From positions 1 through 64,000 of the forward strand of contig JADGDS010000008.1 in the NCBI GenBank assembly GCA_016744775.1: 64,000 nt of DNA, given 5' to 3'. A model generated the notes under the pieces. That model was not told the DNA's origin. It saw only the letters and a program-made list of their open reading frames with translations, and searched no databases. A program made the translations under genes and the position numbers. Positions 48,278 through 57,807 of the stretch are shown here, one piece after another. Positions within the stretch are counted from its first letter, which is position 1; every line of letters starts with the position of its first letter. This DNA comes from Candidatus Marithrix sp. (lineage in GTDB: Bacteria > Pseudomonadota > Gammaproteobacteria > Beggiatoales > Beggiatoaceae).

Positions 48278-49071
48278 AAATTATTTTTCTCCCAATAAGA
48301 TTTATCTAAATGTTTTTTATCTATTTTATCACATTTGTTACTAAAAAAATTATAGCCAGTTTTTTCTTCAACATCGGCTACAGACATCGCATTATCCCAT
48401 AATTCATTCGCTTTGACAGGCTTGTTAGGAAAAATAAAACCAATACACTGCTTATCCTTAAATGAGTAAATTACTTTATAAAAACTCTCAGGTACTGGCA
48501 TATCATTAATCAATTCTGGATTATCATTATATATAGGACCAGTAATAACCGCCATTTTCCCCTTGGTTTGGGTCCATTTTCTAACTTTTCCTTCTAAATT
48601 CCCCCACGCTTGGCGATTTAATTTAGGATCTTGTAATACAATATTGGACATTGCAAATGTTTGTTCATTACTTCTACGACTGAAATCAATTGCGGCACTA
48701 GGGGCTAAATGACCTTTGTCATAACCAGTATTTCTAAAATTATTTGGTTCAACTCTAGCTTGTTCTGGAATATCAGGATCAGCATAAAAATTATCGCCTC
48801 GTTCTACATTAATTCCCACAGAACCTTTAGACATAATATATGATACCCATATTGCCGCTTTATATTTATAACTATAACCTAGACTATAACCATCGCGATC
48901 AAGTACTAAGTCTGTTTTAGTGGGTTCGCCCAGTTTCTTATGATTACGTAATCTAAATACCCAAGTATAAGTTTTATGACGATTCGGCCATAGATGTGTT
49001 GAAATTACATATTGTACTGTCGCACCAGTTATAACACCACCAACTCCAACTAAAATACATTTTAAATCCAT
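48274..49071 (-). CDS. DNA/RNA non-specific endonuclease (NUC1 family), exported
   Basis: Encodes 265 residues with an N-terminal helix anchor or signal (CILVGVGGVITGATVQYVI). The beta-beta-alpha metal active site reads DKGHLAPSA, with Lys in place of the usual Arg in DRGH, followed by the metal Asn in SNIVLQDPKLNRQAW. MAVITGPIY also matches the family. It is likely periplasmic or secreted. It is sandwiched between the OmpA lipoprotein (1-bp gap) and cytochrome c4 (4-bp overlap). Confidence 0.92.
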   Translation of the reverse strand: MDLKCILVGVGGVITGATVQYVISTHLWPNRHKTYTWVFRLRNHKKLGEPTKTDLVLDRDGYSLGYSYKYKAAIWVSYIMSKGSVGINVERGDNFYADPDIPEQARVEPNNFRNTGYDKGHLAPSAAIDFSRRSNEQTFAMSNIVLQDPKLNRQAWGNLEGKVRKWTQTKGKMAVITGPIYNDNPELINDMPVPESFYKVIYSFKDKQCIGFIFPNKPVKANELWDNAMSVADVEEKTGYNFFSNKCDKIDKKHLDKSYWEKNNL

Positions 49072-49072
49072 T

Positions 49073-49690
49073 TTAGTTGCCTTTATAAATAATAATTTCT
49101 ACACGACGATTTTTCTTACGCCCTGCTCGTTTACGATTGCTAGCAACTGGACGACTTTCACCTAAACCTTTTGCGGTAATACGTGTAGATGCAATCCCAT
49201 GCTCCATTAAGGCAAATTTTACTGAAGTAGCGCGTCGCTCAGATAAGCCAAGATTGTGTTGACGATTACCCTTATTATCTGTATATCCTTCCACTGATAT
49301 TTTTAGATTAGCTTGCCGTTTAAGAAATTTGGCTAAAATTTTAATGTCACGTTTAGCTTCTTGTTTTAAATCACTTTTATTTATATCAAATAATAATTCA
49401 TCTAATAATGTTACAACTAAACGCCCCTTATGACTTTTTTCCCATTTGGCTAATTTCTTTTCTAATTTGGGGTTTTGTTTGCGCATTGCCTCCAATTTTT
49501 CGAGTTCTTGTTGTTTTTCCAACAACTCTTGTTTTTTACGAGCTTCCTCTTCTTCAGCTGCACGTGCTTGAAGTTCTGTTATACGAGCTTGTTCTGCTAA
49601 AGCTACTGCTTTTAAATCTGGTTTTTCAGGCGCACCAGCGCAGCCGCTTACAATTAATGTTGTAATAATTATGGTATTTCTTATTATCAT
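49073..49690 (-). CDS. OmpA-family lipoprotein
   Basis: Encodes 205 residues. The lipobox is VSGC with acylated Cys17. A Glu/Lys-rich coiled coil spans about 25-80 (LQARAAEEEEARKKQEL). The C-terminal OmpA domain has LLFDINKSDLKQEA and GYTDNKGNRQHNLGLSERRA for peptidoglycan binding. It probably tethers the outer membrane to the wall. It is coupled by 4-bp overlap to the upstream gene. Confidence 0.92.
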   Translation of the reverse strand: MIIRNTIIITTLIVSGCAGAPEKPDLKAVALAEQARITELQARAAEEEEARKKQELLEKQQELEKLEAMRKQNPKLEKKLAKWEKSHKGRLVVTLLDELLFDINKSDLKQEAKRDIKILAKFLKRQANLKISVEGYTDNKGNRQHNLGLSERRATSVKFALMEHGIASTRITAKGLGESRPVASNRKRAGRKKNRRVEIIIYKGN

Positions 49691-50043
49691 TGTTTATCCT
49701 TAAGGCTAATGTAGTTATTAATGGTAATATCGCGTTGTTGCTCAAGCTTAATTAATTGATCACCAAGATCTGACCAAGTTATATTTTCTAGTTTTTCTTC
49801 TATTGGAAGAGCGGATGGAATTGGAGTTGGTTCAGAAATTTCTGCTTCTTTATTTGGTAATTCAGAAGTTAAATCTCTAATAATTTGACTATGTTTGGTT
49901 TCTAAATCTAATATTTTCTTAGTCAATATTGACCAATATACCTCTGGAGGTTCATAGGGTTTAATAAAAATCGGTTTGAGTTTAATTTGCGTAGTATCAG
50001 ATACTATTATGCTTAAGATTATTAGTGTTAAAAATATTTTCAT
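49687..50043 (-). CDS. Small exported hypothetical protein
   Basis: Encodes 118 residues. A hydrophobic N-terminus (FLTLIILSIIVS) suggests a signal or anchor, followed by a Pro-rich part and a helical, probably coiled-coil segment (LVTKKILDLE-like and IKLEQQRDITINNYISL). Not recognised. It has 4-bp ATGA-type overlaps with both neighbours, so it belongs to the CUB/OmpA operon. Confidence 0.65.
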   Translation of the reverse strand: MKIFLTLIILSIIVSDTTQIKLKPIFIKPYEPPEVYWSILTKKILDLETKHSQIIRDLTSELPNKEAEISEPTPIPSALPIEEKLENITWSDLGDQLIKLEQQRDITINNYISLKDKQ

Positions 50044-51125
50044 TCAGCGGTTTTAATATTTTTAATCCATTGTTTAATATCAGTTTCACTTTCTACAATT
50101 TGGCTAATAATCATTTTTAACTCGCTTAGATCAGTAATATTTTTTAAACTCGCTAAGGAGGTTTTACCTAATAAAGCTATGTTAGCCGATTGTTGATAAA
50201 TATCAGCAGTGATATTTAAAATATGCAGTAGCAATTCAAGTTTTTGAGAATGATTATACAATTTTGCTTCTAAACGATTTTGTGCTTGATAAAATTTTTG
50301 CCATACGGCTTTTTGTGCGTATAGGCTTTGAATCATAATTTTATAACCATCAATAGATAATTGTATTTTTTGCTTTTCTAAAGGATCAATAATGTTGGTT
50401 AATTCAGTTTGCGCCTTTTGAAGTTCAGCCACTTTAACTTGTCTTTGCACTTCTAAACCTTCGATATTATGCAAAGTTCGAGTTTCTAAACTTGTAATTA
50501 ATTTAAATTGTTTTTCATGTTCACTCATTAGTTCTGCTTTCATTGCTGCCATATATTTATAGTTTTGTGCAACGGCAATAAAGCTTTGAATGATTTCATT
50601 GATTAAGGATTCAGCATTTTCTCGATTGAGCCTAGTCTGCAAATTTTTAAACTGTCTTAAATGTTGTGTTACCTGAATATAAGCTTCTCGTGTACCTTGT
50701 TTTAAAATAATATTACTAGCTGCTATCAATTGACGTTTGATGTCATTAAATACTGTTCCTGATAAGTGCGAAAAAATTTTTACTACAACACCTTTATCAT
50801 TTGTACGTCTATCAGATTTAAAGCTGACAAAAATAGCGGAACCTTCTACAGTAAATTGTTCATTAATTACACCACTAAATTTGGCAATTTCTTTTTTATT
50901 ACCGTCACTAATAATGACAAAATCATAATTTTTTTCTGTCTTGCCAACAATAGTAACTTCTAAACTATTGGCATCTGGAATCATCAATTTTTTGGTCAGT
51001 TTTAGATTGTCATTATAATTTTTAGCATATTGACCAATGGTAAATGATGTTGCAAAACTTTCACTTTTAGCGGCAAATAATATATTGCTATTCACTAATA
51101 TAACTATTAATAATAGTTTTTTCAT
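50040..51125 (-). CDS. Exported protein with N-terminal CUB-like domain and coiled coil
   Basis: Encodes 361 residues with a signal peptide ending ILFAA. Residues about 30-125 look like a CUB-type beta sandwich: IAKFSGVINEQFTVEG, then IFVSFKSDRRTNDKGVVVKI. The remaining 230 residues are helical, with a long coiled coil near LIPSLETRTLHNIEGLEVQ-like heptads to DPLEKQK. No catalytic motif is seen. It is the first gene of the six-gene envelope operon. Confidence 0.7.
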   Translation of the reverse strand: MKKLLLIVILVNSNILFAAKSESFATSFTIGQYAKNYNDNLKLTKKLMIPDANSLEVTIVGKTEKNYDFVIISDGNKKEIAKFSGVINEQFTVEGSAIFVSFKSDRRTNDKGVVVKIFSHLSGTVFNDIKRQLIAASNIILKQGTREAYIQVTQHLRQFKNLQTRLNRENAESLINEIIQSFIAVAQNYKYMAAMKAELMSEHEKQFKLITSLETRTLHNIEGLEVQRQVKVAELQKAQTELTNIIDPLEKQKIQLSIDGYKIMIQSLYAQKAVWQKFYQAQNRLEAKLYNHSQKLELLLHILNITADIYQQSANIALLGKTSLASLKNITDLSELKMIISQIVESETDIKQWIKNIKTAE

Positions 51126-51161
51126 AAGAATACCATAAACCCCCCACTAGGGGGATGCTAT

Positions 51162-53480
51162 TTAATCTCGACGTGCATTTAAAAACGCATCAGCCATAAT
51201 ACCTACAAAATCTGATGGTTGTTGCGTATTAGTCATAAATGCTGCATTTTTAGAAGCAGTGGCTGGTTTTTTCTTGTTTTTGCGCACTGGTTTTTTACGT
51301 TTCGGTTTTTTAGCAACTGTTGCAACTTTTTTAGCAGTTTGTGAGTTTTCTTCTAAACACATGCTTAAACCTATTCTTTGTCGTTTTAAATCAATTTCTA
51401 AAACTTTGACTTTTACAACTTCTCCTGCTTTAACTACATCACGAGGATCTTTGATAAAGGTATTTGATAAGGCAGAAATATGTATTAAACCATCATGATG
51501 TACGCCGATATCCACAAAGGCACCAAAATTGGTAACGTTAGTTATTATGCCTTCTAAAACCATATCTGCTTCAAGGTCTTTAATCTCTTCAACGCCTTCT
51601 TTAAAATGAGGCATTTTAAATTCAGGGCGAGGATCTCTGCCCGGTTTTTCTAATTCACGAATTATATCTTTAACTGTTGGAATTCCAAAAGTATCATCTA
51701 CAAAATCTTTTGGGTTTATGGTACGCAAAAATATAACTTCACCAATTAATTCCTTCACAGGTTTATTAGTTTGAGCAACAATACGTTCTACAACTGGATA
51801 GGCTTCAGGGTGAACAGCAGAAGCGTCTAGTGAATTTTCACTGTTCATAATGCGTAAAAAACCAGCGGCTTGTTCAAAACTTTTTTCACCAAAACGCGGT
51901 ATTTGTTTTAGACTTTCTCTATTAGGAAAAGCACCATGTTCGTCACGATATTCTACTATATTACGCGCTAATCCAGCATTTAAACCTGATACTCTGCCTA
52001 ATAAAGAAGCTGATGCGGTATTTAGATCAACACCAACTGCGTTCACACAGTCTTCTACGACGGCTTCTAATGCTCGTGCTAGTTGATTTTTATTGACATC
52101 ATGTTGATATTGTCCTACACCTATTGATTTAGGTTCAATTTTGACTAATTCTGCCAATGGATCTTGTAATCTTCTGGCTATAGATATAGCTCCACGTAAG
52201 GATACATCGACATCTGGAAATTCATGACTGGCAATTTTAGAAGCTGAATAAACAGATGCGCCGGCTTCTGAAATAACTAATTTATATAAGCCTAAATCAG
52301 GATGTGCTTTTAATAATTCTGTGACTAATTTATCAGTTTCACGTGAACCGGTGCCATTACCAATACTAATTAATTCTACTTGATGTTTACGTGCTAATTC
52401 AACTAATTTGTCAATTGATTGTTGCCATTGTTTTTTCGGTGGATTAGGAAAAATAGTAGCAGTATCAACAAGTTTACCTGTTTTATCAACCACAGCTACT
52501 TTAACCCCTGTGCGTAATCCTGGATCTAAACCTATAGTTGCTCGTTGCCCAGCTGGTGCGGTTAATAATAAGTCATGTAAATTACTACCAAAAACTTTAA
52601 TCGCTTCTGCTTCGGCTTTTTCACGTATTTGTGTTAGTAATTGTGCTTCTAAATGTGTGCGAATTTTAAAACGCCATGCTAAATCGACAGTTTCTAATAA
52701 CCAATCTTGATTTGCAATATTAAAATAAGCGGCAATTTTTTGTTTAAAGTAATCATCTTCTTCAACTACTAAAGTTAAACGTAAAATCTTAGTTTTACGC
52801 CCACGGAATAAGGCTAATGCGCGATGAGATGGAATAGTTTTTAAGGATTCTTGAGAGTCGAAATAGTCAGCAAATTTGGCTCCTTTTTCTTGCTTGCCTT
52901 CAGCCACTTTAGATTGAAGTTTGGCATTTGCCAATAAGTATGCACGTAAATCTTCAAGTAAACTTGCTTGTTCAGCAAATTTTTCCATTAAAATATGTCT
53001 AGCACCTTCTAAGGCTTTTTCGCTAGTGTCGATTTCCTTATCGGTATTAATATAATTAGCCGCTGCTTCTTCTGGCACCAGTGTTTGATCTTCTAATAAA
53101 GCCAATGCTAAAGGTTCTAAGCCAGCTTCTTTTGCTAATTTAGCTTTAGAATTACGTTTCGGTTTATACGGTAAATATAAATCTTCAAGACGAGTTTTAG
53201 TTTCAGCTTCTTTAATAGAAGCTTCTAACTCTGGAGTTAATTTTTCTTGTGTACGAATATTATTAAGTATAACTTCGCGACGTTCATCTAATTCACGTAA
53301 ATAATGTAAACGTTCTTCTAAAGTACGTAATTGTATATCATCTAAACCACCTGTTACTTCTTTACGATAACGGGCAATAAAAGGCACTGTTGCACCTTCG
53401 TCTAATAATGCAATTGCAGCCTGTACTTTATGTTCAGGCACTGAAAGTTCTTCAGCAATACGTTGATATATAGTTTTCAT
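51162..53480 (-). CDS. tex: Transcription accessory protein Tex
   Basis: RNA-binding transcription factor of 772 residues. It begins IYQRIAEELSVPEHKVQAAI, has the YqgF-like TIGLDPGLRTGVKVAVVD, GNGTGSRETD, helix-hairpin-helix repeats (NTASASLLGRVSGLNAGLA), and the S1 domain VLEGIITNVTNFGAFVDIG near 650-715. A Lys/Pro-rich tail is added after the S1 domain. A CCCCC/GGGGG hairpin lies just before the upstream envelope operon. Confidence 0.97.
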   Translation of the reverse strand: MKTIYQRIAEELSVPEHKVQAAIALLDEGATVPFIARYRKEVTGGLDDIQLRTLEERLHYLRELDERREVILNNIRTQEKLTPELEASIKEAETKTRLEDLYLPYKPKRNSKAKLAKEAGLEPLALALLEDQTLVPEEAAANYINTDKEIDTSEKALEGARHILMEKFAEQASLLEDLRAYLLANAKLQSKVAEGKQEKGAKFADYFDSQESLKTIPSHRALALFRGRKTKILRLTLVVEEDDYFKQKIAAYFNIANQDWLLETVDLAWRFKIRTHLEAQLLTQIREKAEAEAIKVFGSNLHDLLLTAPAGQRATIGLDPGLRTGVKVAVVDKTGKLVDTATIFPNPPKKQWQQSIDKLVELARKHQVELISIGNGTGSRETDKLVTELLKAHPDLGLYKLVISEAGASVYSASKIASHEFPDVDVSLRGAISIARRLQDPLAELVKIEPKSIGVGQYQHDVNKNQLARALEAVVEDCVNAVGVDLNTASASLLGRVSGLNAGLARNIVEYRDEHGAFPNRESLKQIPRFGEKSFEQAAGFLRIMNSENSLDASAVHPEAYPVVERIVAQTNKPVKELIGEVIFLRTINPKDFVDDTFGIPTVKDIIRELEKPGRDPRPEFKMPHFKEGVEEIKDLEADMVLEGIITNVTNFGAFVDIGVHHDGLIHISALSNTFIKDPRDVVKAGEVVKVKVLEIDLKRQRIGLSMCLEENSQTAKKVATVAKKPKRKKPVRKNKKKPATASKNAAFMTNTQQPSDFVGIMADAFLNARRD

Positions 53481-53527
53481 ATGTGTGTATAATAGAAATT
53501 AAGGGAAAATACATAAAGGGGGAGGGT

Positions 53528-53550
53528 GAACAAGATATTACATCTTGTTC
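53528..53550. terminator. Hairpin between tex and the exported hypothetical gene
   Basis: GAACAAGAT (53528-53536) and ATCTTGTTC (53542-53550) form a perfect 9-bp stem with a 5-nt loop, located 23 bp after the reverse-strand gene ending at 53573. On that strand the T-rich tract lies before the stem, so termination is uncertain. Confidence 0.5.
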
Positions 53551-53572
53551 AAATTATTTTATAGATTTTGTT

Positions 53573-54415
53573 CTAATTTTTACTTGGCAATAATGCACAT
53601 GAAGTATTATTGCTATTAATAGCAGTTGCGAATTGTTTATCAGTTGGACAAAATTTCAAGGTGGTATGAACTGCTTCTAATGATGAAAGTAGCATATTTT
53701 CATATTTGCCGCTATTAAAATCACTTTCATTAATTAAGGCTCCTTGAAAGTAAAATGTATCATTACCAGCCTCAACTTGCAATTTTAATTTATCAGTTTC
53801 TAAATCAATATCAAAAGTTGCTGGTAATTTACCAGATTTTTTTTGTGGAGGTATTTCATAAGTCGCCAAGATTTCAATATCCTTGGTATCTAGTCGTAAT
53901 TGATGTTTAGAATCTGTGGTTTTAATTTGAGCTTTATTAGATAAACAACGACTATAAAGTAATACCAATAATTGCTTATCCTGTGTAGTTGGAATATCCA
54001 ACATAGTGAATTGCAGCCGAACAGCCTCTTTTTTATGAGGGTTAAAAGATAAAGACAACAAAGGGTGCCGGCGCGGTGCCTTCAGATACACTTTTGCTTG
54101 CTCGCATTTTCTAACGCCTTTCCTTTTCTTTTCGCTATATGCTGGATCAATTCTGATCTCATCAATCTCAATTCTTTTCTTGTTTTTAGAGTCATTTTCT
54201 TTTTTAACAGGAATAGGTAAACCATTGGCACTTTTATTTGCAAATGGATTTGATGTTGATGCTTTTTTTTCAGCGGCTGGTTTGGATTTATCATCTTCAT
54301 TAGTATCTGCTGATGAGGGAGTGACTCCACCGCTTTTATTAGGAGCAGCCCATGCAGGGCTAGTTGCTAATAAAAGGGCGTAAGCAAGAGTCGATTCTTT
54401 AAATTTAGTTTTCAT
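53573..54415 (-). CDS. Exported hypothetical protein
   Basis: Encodes 280 residues with a signal peptide ending SPAWAAP. A low-complexity Ser/Lys/Asp linker (about 25-90) is followed by a beta-rich domain with PLLSLSFNPHKKEAVRLQF and LQVEAGNDTFYFQGALIN. Four cysteines (KCEQ, SRCLS, FCPT, SCALL) could form two disulfides. Not recognised; it is divergent from the lipoprotein gene at 54480. Confidence 0.65.
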   Translation of the reverse strand: MKTKFKESTLAYALLLATSPAWAAPNKSGGVTPSSADTNEDDKSKPAAEKKASTSNPFANKSANGLPIPVKKENDSKNKKRIEIDEIRIDPAYSEKKRKGVRKCEQAKVYLKAPRRHPLLSLSFNPHKKEAVRLQFTMLDIPTTQDKQLLVLLYSRCLSNKAQIKTTDSKHQLRLDTKDIEILATYEIPPQKKSGKLPATFDIDLETDKLKLQVEAGNDTFYFQGALINESDFNSGKYENMLLSSLEAVHTTLKFCPTDKQFATAINSNNTSCALLPSKN

Positions 54416-54479
54416 ATCTATAACTTGACAAATGTTTATCTATATATGAATATAATACCATTAAAAATGAGATAATGTT

Positions 54480-54956
54480 ATGAAACTAATAATTACATTC
54501 ATATTACTAGTATTAATAGGGTGCAATTCTACAGCCACTAAAAGCCAAATAGAGTTGGCAAATATCAGATTTATTGACACAGAAATTTTTGATAAAGATC
54601 TTATACAATCTATGAAGGCTAATACTGAAACTATTACAGTTTCAATAATAGGTAATATTTCAATAAACAATATCCCTGAACGCTTAGGTAAATGGTTAAG
54701 TATCGTAATGAATAAGCAAGGTAAAGTCGATTTTAAGACGAATGAACGCACAACTGGCGTTGAACCCCTGAGTCTAGCAATAGGTGTTCTACCAACTGCT
54801 TATAAATTTCTAAAAAAAGAAGCATCTTATGGTTTAGCTGGTAATTATAATGTCACGATTTTTTATATACAAGCTAATGGATACATCAAAAAAATTATAT
54901 TTACTAGAAAAGAAGCGGCATTAAACAGCCACTATATAAAAAAGAAGCATCAATAA
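54480..54956 (+). CDS. Small lipoprotein of unknown function
   Basis: Encodes 158 residues. The lipobox is LIGC (Cys15) after a short hydrophobic signal. The rest alternates strands and helices (ETITVSIIGNISINNI, YNVTIFYIQANGYIKKI) with no known domain. The last 53 bp overlap the convergent glycosyltransferase gene. The ribosome site is GAGATAATGTT, which is weak. Confidence 0.6.
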   Translation: MKLIITFILLVLIGCNSTATKSQIELANIRFIDTEIFDKDLIQSMKANTETITVSIIGNISINNIPERLGKWLSIVMNKQGKVDFKTNERTTGVEPLSLAIGVLPTAYKFLKKEASYGLAGNYNVTIFYIQANGYIKKIIFTRKEAALNSHYIKKKHQ

Positions 54957-56256
54957 TTCCGACTTTTTTAGAACGATAATTTTGTATATAGTCTGTATAT
55001 TGTCTTAAGTTTTGATGTTCCTTGCTTAAATATATAATTAATTTGCCTTGTGGATTTTTTATCAGCCACGAACACATATTGTATTCTGTTACAACTTCTA
55101 AAGGTTTTTGCAACCGCCCTAAAAATTGATATTGACCATGATATTTACCTAAATGGGCTATGGTTTCACCATTCATTTGTAATTCATGAATCTTGCTACT
55201 AATATTCCGTACATCATAACTTGGTTCAGTTGCCTTTATGAAAGTTAATGGAACTATAATACTAATTAATATTGAGATAGTACTTAGTATGATAATTTTA
55301 TCTTTCTTCTTTACTAAATAAGCTATTAATAAGGCAAAAGCTGGAACTATCGGTAATAAATAATGTGGTTGTTTACCGCTAATCAGCGAAAATGCAACAA
55401 AAACAACTATAAACCAAATCAAACAAAAACGCACTCCATTATCATTAATATGTTGTGGTATTTGTAATAAGCCTTGCCAAACTGGTTTCCAAAATAACCA
55501 AGGAAATAATATTATGGGTAATAAGGGTAAATACCACCATATTGGATGCTGATGAGCAAAAGAATTAACAATACGATTAGCCGTTTGTCCCCAAAATATA
55601 GCGTCTCTAAATTCATCACCACCATAGATAGCCGCTGGAATTGCCCAAGCTAATGCAATTGCAGATCCTAAAATCACACCTAAATACCATCTACTCCACG
55701 AAGAAGCGAGTATAGCCACTGGTAATAAATGTAATAATATTACTGGTCCTTTAGTAAGAGTACCTAAACCTATAGCAATGCCTAATAAAAGCCATGAATT
55801 CTTAATGATTGCCACCATACCCAACAAAGTAAAAAATGCCAACATTATATCAAACATAGCAACCGTGGAAAATAAACTCCACAACAAACAAGCTAACAAA
55901 ATAAAAGGTGCTGATTGAGCAATCTGAGAATCTTGCGGCCATAATTGACGTGCTAAATAAACCAACAACCACAAACTAGCTAAAGAAAAACAACCCGAAA
56001 TTAATCGCGGCGACCAATCATTAACACCAAAAATTGCCCAAGTTAAATTTATTAACCAAAATAATAAAGGAGGTTTATGATGATAAACTTCACCATTTAG
56101 ATATGGCACCAACCAATTATTATGTATCCACATTTCCCAAGCAACTGATACATAACGGGTTTCATCAATTTGTATTAAAGTACGACTAAAGAGAGGAATT
56201 AATACCAATAAACTCCATAAGCTAATTAGCTTGAATTTCAGAAGCTTGTTGTTCAT
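54904..56256 (-). CDS. GT39-family membrane glycosyltransferase (ArnT/PMT-like)
   Basis: Encodes 450 residues with about eleven helices. The first loop has the lipid-donor aspartate/glutamate motif IQIDETRYVSVAWEM and the VYHHKPPLLFWLI signature of ArnT-like enzymes. It probably transfers a sugar from an undecaprenyl-phosphate donor to lipid A or another envelope glycan. The stop overlaps the lipoprotein gene, and the start overlaps the LpxB-N gene by 35 bp. Confidence 0.88.
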   Translation of the reverse strand: MNNKLLKFKLISLWSLLVLIPLFSRTLIQIDETRYVSVAWEMWIHNNWLVPYLNGEVYHHKPPLLFWLINLTWAIFGVNDWSPRLISGCFSLASLWLLVYLARQLWPQDSQIAQSAPFILLACLLWSLFSTVAMFDIMLAFFTLLGMVAIIKNSWLLLGIAIGLGTLTKGPVILLHLLPVAILASSWSRWYLGVILGSAIALAWAIPAAIYGGDEFRDAIFWGQTANRIVNSFAHQHPIWWYLPLLPIILFPWLFWKPVWQGLLQIPQHINDNGVRFCLIWFIVVFVAFSLISGKQPHYLLPIVPAFALLIAYLVKKKDKIIILSTISILISIIVPLTFIKATEPSYDVRNISSKIHELQMNGETIAHLGKYHGQYQFLGRLQKPLEVVTEYNMCSWLIKNPQGKLIIYLSKEHQNLRQYTDYIQNYRSKKVGIIDASFLYSGCLMPLLF

Positions 56257-56509
56257 ACTTTTTAATCAAATATAAATTGCGCATATAAATAAATAATCCT
56301 GCAAATTGCCCTACAATAAATACAGGATCAAGACGATAAATAGCATAACTTAACAAAGTTACCCCACCAGCAAGACTGAAATACCAAAATTCCATTGGAA
56401 TTACACTACGTTTTTGACGCTCACTTTTCCACCATTGCACTAAAAAACGTAATGAAAATAAAAGCTGCCCTGTAAAGCCAATTATTAACCATATAACTTC
56501 TGTCTTCAT
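56222..56509 (-). CDS. Lipid-A-disaccharide synthase N-terminal-domain membrane protein
   Basis: Encodes 95 residues with three helices. RFLVQWWKSERQKRSVIP and FWYFSLAGGVTLLSYAIYRLDPVF are the LpxB N-domain signature, found as a free-standing protein in glycosyltransferase operons. It overlaps the GT2 gene by 4 bp and the GT39 gene by 35 bp. It may be a flippase-like or accessory subunit. Confidence 0.9.
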   Translation of the reverse strand: MKTEVIWLIIGFTGQLLFSLRFLVQWWKSERQKRSVIPMEFWYFSLAGGVTLLSYAIYRLDPVFIVGQFAGLFIYMRNLYLIKKYEQQASEIQAN

Positions 56510-57237
56510 TTATTCTCCTTGAGAATTTCTGCATTTATAGCGCGACGCTGTAACCACATAACACCAAATAAATCCACAATTCCCACCTTCAACCTATCAA
56601 AAAAACCATATTTAGATTGACCATGAACTCTGGATCTATGATTCACAGTGATTGAAACAATGCCACCACCATTTCTTAAAAATAGTGCCGCCAAAAAACG
56701 ATGCATATGATTAAAATGTGGTAAATTTAGAAATGCTTGACGTGAAAATAGTTTTAACCCGCAACCAGTATCTATTGTATCATCATGCAATAAGCGGCGA
56801 CGTATTCCATTAGCGAAACGTGAAGAAATACGTTTTAACCAATTATCTTGACGTTTAACTCTAATACCTGCAATCATGTGTAATGATGAAGGCTGTTCTT
56901 TTAAAACTGCTAACAAACGTGGAATATCGGCGGGATCATTTTGACCATCACCATCTAAAGTAACAATCCATGTACCAGCCGCTGCTTGAACGCCAGTTAA
57001 AATAGCTATACTTTGTCCATATGTAGAACGATGACGAATGATTCGTAGTTGATTAAAATCTTGACTCATCTGTTGCAAAATTTGCCAACTTGCATCAGTA
57101 CTACCATCATCAACATATATTAATTCATAGTCTATTAAACCATCTAAAGCCTCACGAATTTCAGCTATTAATAAACTAATATTATCGGCTTCATTATATA
57201 TTGGTACTAATACTGATAAATAAGGAATATTATTCAT
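56506..57237 (-). CDS. GT2-family glycosyltransferase (ArnC/DPM1-like)
   Basis: Encodes 243 residues. The GT-A core has PYLSVLVPIYNEADNISLL, IYVDDGSTD and VTLDGDGQNDPAD (DxD), followed by GCGLKLFSRQAF. It lacks the two C-terminal helices of ArnC. It should charge polyprenyl phosphate with a sugar for the downstream GT39 enzyme, with the LpxB-N protein between them. Confidence 0.92.
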   Translation of the reverse strand: MNNIPYLSVLVPIYNEADNISLLIAEIREALDGLIDYELIYVDDGSTDASWQILQQMSQDFNQLRIIRHRSTYGQSIAILTGVQAAAGTWIVTLDGDGQNDPADIPRLLAVLKEQPSSLHMIAGIRVKRQDNWLKRISSRFANGIRRRLLHDDTIDTGCGLKLFSRQAFLNLPHFNHMHRFLAALFLRNGGGIVSITVNHRSRVHGQSKYGFFDRLKVGIVDLFGVMWLQRRAINAEILKENK

Positions 57238-57273
57238 TATAAAAGGCGAACTATATGTTCGCCTAAAATCAAT

Positions 57274-57753
57274 TTAAGACCATTGTTGTATAATTTTATC
57301 TAAGCTTGGTGCTGCCAAACCTTTAATACGTGTCACTACATCTTCTAAAGATGTAAATATTTGAAAATCATCCTTTTTCCTCTCATTTAAAATATTTTTA
57401 ATAACATTTTGTCTAGTATTTGCTTGTTTAAGCCTTTCTATGATCTCATCAATAGATGATGTGTTAATTGTTTCTAAAAACATTTCTGATGGTGACTTTT
57501 TAGGTGTTGGTTTTTTGACAACTTTTTTCTTTACAGGTTTTTTTACCGGTTTAGTTTTTGGCTGGGCGGAAGCTGGTTTTGATTCCTTAGCCGCAACATT
57601 GTTATTTAACAATGGTTGTAACTCATTGATTTCAGAAATAACATCATTTACAGCATCTACTAATGCTTTTAATGTACTATCTAAAACAACAAGACCATCA
57701 TGTAAATTAGTTACATTAGATGAATTAGTATTAGTTTTAGATTTATTCGCCAT
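57274..57753 (-). CDS. Lys/Pro-rich hypothetical protein
   Basis: Encodes 159 residues: an N-terminal amphipathic helix (about 18-50, LVVLDSTLKALVDAVNDVI), a Lys/Pro-rich linker (KPVKKPVKKKVVKKPTPKK) and a C-terminal helical domain with DEIIERLKQANTRQ and IKGLAAPSLDKIIQQW. A good ribosome site, AAAGGAGC, is present. No family recognised; a nucleoid, phasin or scaffold role would be guesswork. Confidence 0.6.
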   Translation of the reverse strand: MANKSKTNTNSSNVTNLHDGLVVLDSTLKALVDAVNDVISEINELQPLLNNNVAAKESKPASAQPKTKPVKKPVKKKVVKKPTPKKSPSEMFLETINTSSIDEIIERLKQANTRQNVIKNILNERKKDDFQIFTSLEDVVTRIKGLAAPSLDKIIQQWS

Positions 57754-57807
57754 AAAATGGCTCCTTTAAAATTGATGATTTTAGAAATTGTATCATAGGA
57801 TATTTAG

